From positions 1-7,379 of the forward strand of contig JAKEEJ010000051.1 in the NCBI GenBank assembly GCA_022616655.1: a stretch of 7,379 nt of DNA, written 5' to 3'. Position 1 is the first letter of the stretch. Each line of letters begins with the position of its first letter. The DNA is from Nevskiales bacterium. GTDB lineage: Bacteria; Pseudomonadota; Gammaproteobacteria; Nevskiales; Nevskiaceae. Of this stretch, positions 5,884 to 7,379 are shown in pieces. The position numbers and the translations under genes were made by a program. The notes beneath the pieces are model-generated. The model did not search any database. It saw only the letters and a list, made by a program, of their open reading frames with translations, and was not told where the DNA came from.

Positions 5884-6813
5884 ATGACGCCCGCCACCGT
5901 CTCAATGTCACCCCAGAGTTCTGCCACCGAATCCGCCGTTCAGGACCCTGCGCGCCCGCCCGCCGGGGCCGCGCGCGATCGCCTGGAGTGGAACAAGCTC
6001 CGCAAGCGCCTGCGGCGCCAGGTGGGCCAGGCCATCCAGGACTATCGCCTGATTGAAAGCGGCGACCGCATTCTGGTGGCGTTGTCCGGCGGCAAGGACT
6101 CCTGGACGATGCTGGACCTGCTGCGGGACCTGCGCGCGGCGGCGCCGGTGCCGTTCGAGCTGGTGGCGGTCAATCTGGATCAGAAACAGCCGGGCTTCCC
6201 GGAGCACGTCATTCCCGATTACTGCCGCGCCCACGGCATTCCGTTCCAGGTCATCGAACAGGACACCTACAGCGTGGTCAAGCGCGTCATCCCCGAAAAC
6301 AAAACCCTGTGTGGATTGTGTTCGCGCCTGCGCCGCGGGGCCCTGTACCGCTTCGCCCGGGAGAACGGATTCACCAGGATCGCGCTCGGCCATCACCAGG
6401 ACGACATCGTGGCGACGTTTTTTCTGAACCTGTTTCACGGCGGAAAACTCAAGGCCATGCCGCCCAAGCTGCTGTCGGACGACGGCGCCAACGTCGTCAT
6501 CCGGCCGCTGGCGTATTGCCGCGAGCGCGACATTGCCGAGTACGCGCAGGGGCGCGGCTTTCCCATCATTCCGTGCAACTTGTGCGGTTCGCAGGACCAT
6601 CTGCAGCGCAAGCAGGTGCGCAAGATGATGGACGATTGGGAAAAGCAGCACCCGGCGCGCCTCGAGCAGATTTTTTCCGCGTTGACGAATGTCGCGCCGT
6701 CGCAACTGGCCGATCCCCGGCTGTTTGATTTCGCCGCGCTCGGCGCGCGGGAAACGGGCACGCATAACGGGCTGATGCCGGAACAAAACTCCAGGATCGG
6801 AGGTAACCCGTGA
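5884..6813 (+). CDS. ttcA: tRNA 2-thiocytidine(32) synthetase TtcA
   Basis: TtcA is an iron-sulfur, PP-loop ATPase that converts C32 to 2-thiocytidine in certain tRNAs. The 309-residue product is close to the E. coli length (311). The ATP-binding PP-loop SGGKDS is at 68-73. The cluster-associated cysteines C143 and C146 lie in [13 protein letters not shown] second CxxC, C231/C234, lies in [23 protein letters not shown] and [10 protein letters not shown] are also conserved. The first ATG (5884) is used; a second at 5905 would remove seven poorly conserved residues, and neither has a clear Shine-Dalgarno. The reading frame stays open upstream across the antisense of slyD, but that part shows no homology and is excluded. 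Its stop codon overlaps the next gene. Confidence 0.98.
   Translation: MTPATVSMSPQSSATESAVQDPARPPAGAARDRLEWNKLRKRLRRQVGQAIQDYRLIESGDRILVALSGGKDSWTMLDLLRDLRAAAPVPFELVAVNLDQKQPGFPEHVIPDYCRAHGIPFQVIEQDTYSVVKRVIPENKTLCGLCSRLRRGALYRFARENGFTRIALGHHQDDIVATFFLNLFHGGKLKAMPPKLLSDDGANVVIRPLAYCRERDIAEYAQGRGFPIIPCNLCGSQDHLQRKQVRKMMDDWEKQHPARLEQIFSALTNVAPSQLADPRLFDFAALGARETGTHNGLMPEQNSRIGGNP
6799..6804 (+). promoter_or_regulatory. Strong Shine-Dalgarno for the TraB/GumN gene
   Basis: GGAGGT lies eight bases before the ATG at 6813, inside the last codons of ttcA. Together with the TGATG stop-start overlap it fixes the start of the downstream gene and suggests coupled translation. Confidence 0.8.
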
Positions 6814-7379
6814 TGAGAACAAACCCCGTGCGGTGGCTGCTGCTTGCGGTGTGCGTGCTGTCAGGCACGGCGCACGCCGACAGCCGTGCGCCCTTTTTGT
6901 GGGAGGTCCAGGGTCCCGAAGCCCGGCATTATCTGCTCGGCTCCTTGCACCTGCTGCCGGATTCGGCCTATCCGCTGCCGGACGCGCTGACCGCGGCGTA
7001 CGCCGCCACGCGTCACCTGGTGCTGGAAACCGATCCGGCGGCGCTGGCCTCCGCAGAATTCCAGACCCGCATGCTGAGCGCCGCACTCGACCCTCGTCCC
7101 GGCGGAATCAAAGCGCAGATTGGCGCGCCGCTGTACGAACGCCTGCAGAAACAGGCGCAGGTCCTGGGCCTGCCGGGTTCCGTCTGCGACACGTTCCGGG
7201 CCTGGCTCTGCGCGACAACGCTGGAGCTTTATCCCATGCTCCGGGCCGGATGGGATCCGCAACACGGCCTGGATCAGCACTTTTACGATAAAGCCCGGCG
7301 GGACGGTCGAGTCATTTCCTGGCTGGAATCGCCGGACCAGCAACTGACGATGCTGACCGGGATGCCGGATGCGCTGTCC
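6813..7379 (+). CDS. TraB/GumN family protein, secreted (partial, runs off window)
   Basis: At least 189 residues are open to the right edge, so the C-terminus is missing. An N-terminal signal peptide (about 1-22) has R7, then a hydrophobic stretch (WLLLAVCVLSG) and an AHA cleavage site. It may instead anchor the protein; C14 is not in a lipobox. The start of the mature protein, FLWEVQG, then HYLLGSLHLLP (39-49), and later LVLETD (69-74), is typical of the TraB/GumN family. GSLH (43-46) fits the family GX2H motif and E72 the conserved glutamate, features shared with Tiki-type metal-dependent proteases. GLDQHFYDKA (152-161) followed by WLESPDQQL (170-178) is also characteristic. The bacterial function is generally unknown. 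The ATG overlaps the ttcA stop by one base (TGATG) and has a strong GGAGGT. Confidence 0.87.
   Translation, partial: MRTNPVRWLLLAVCVLSGTAHADSRAPFLWEVQGPEARHYLLGSLHLLPDSAYPLPDALTAAYAATRHLVLETDPAALASAEFQTRMLSAALDPRPGGIKAQIGAPLYERLQKQAQVLGLPGSVCDTFRAWLCATTLELYPMLRAGWDPQHGLDQHFYDKARRDGRVISWLESPDQQLTMLTGMPDALS

Noticed and set aside
5908..7086. Open minus-strand frame of 392 residues opposite ttcA and the TraB/GumN gene
   Set aside because: It is an antisense shadow. TtcA motifs on the plus strand are intact, and the minus-strand translation shows no domain and no plausible start context.

Overview
This 7.4-kb window is GC-rich chromosome from a proteobacterium, most likely a gammaproteobacterium (a betaproteobacterium is less likely). 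The support is a Fis with the full nucleoid-protein architecture, a SlyD with a His-rich tail, TtcA, and the gene order cutA - DsbD-like - aroQ - accB - accC - prmA - fis. From memory, that order is a conserved backbone in gammaproteobacteria, with a tlpA-aroQ variant in betaproteobacteria. Nothing points to a phage, plasmid or defence system. Apart from the far left edge, this is housekeeping sequence with some local rearrangement.

Layout, left to right. Bases 1-97 hold no gene but several short inverted repeats, probably one end of a dispersed repeat or a small mobile-element remnant cut by the window edge. Next come minus-strand genes: fis (152-421), prmA (546-1421), accC (1447-2802), accB (2900-3379) and aroQ (3396-3842). 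Read in the direction of transcription, aroQ-accB-accC-prmA looks like one operon, with fis possibly on its own promoter. The 97-bp gap between accB and accC holds two oppositely oriented arrays of a 7-bp repeat. A second minus-strand unit, slyD-cutA-DsbD alpha-like-TlpA-like (5739 down to 3948), is very tightly packed. On the plus strand, divergent from slyD, lie ttcA (5884-6813) and, coupled to it by a one-base overlap, a secreted TraB/GumN-family gene (from 6813) that runs off the right edge.

How the genes work together. AccB and AccC are the biotin carrier and biotin carboxylase of acetyl-CoA carboxylase (fatty acid synthesis). AroQ acts in the shikimate pathway. PrmA methylates ribosomal protein L11. 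Fis is a nucleoid and transcription regulator. TtcA thiolates C32 of tRNA. SlyD and CutA are a metal-binding folding factor and a small metal-tolerance-associated protein. The last two genes of the slyD unit are envelope thiol-redox proteins.

The most interesting points are: (1) the DsbD position holds only the periplasmic alpha domain, with no membrane electron-transporting domain, overlapping a membrane-anchored TlpA-like thioredoxin; (2) the inverted heptamer arrays right against the accC start codon; (3) the repeat-like left edge; and (4) direct prmA-fis adjacency without the dusB and zinc-ribbon genes often found there. I do not see a clearly new multi-gene system; the split DsbD arrangement is the best candidate for a variant pathway.
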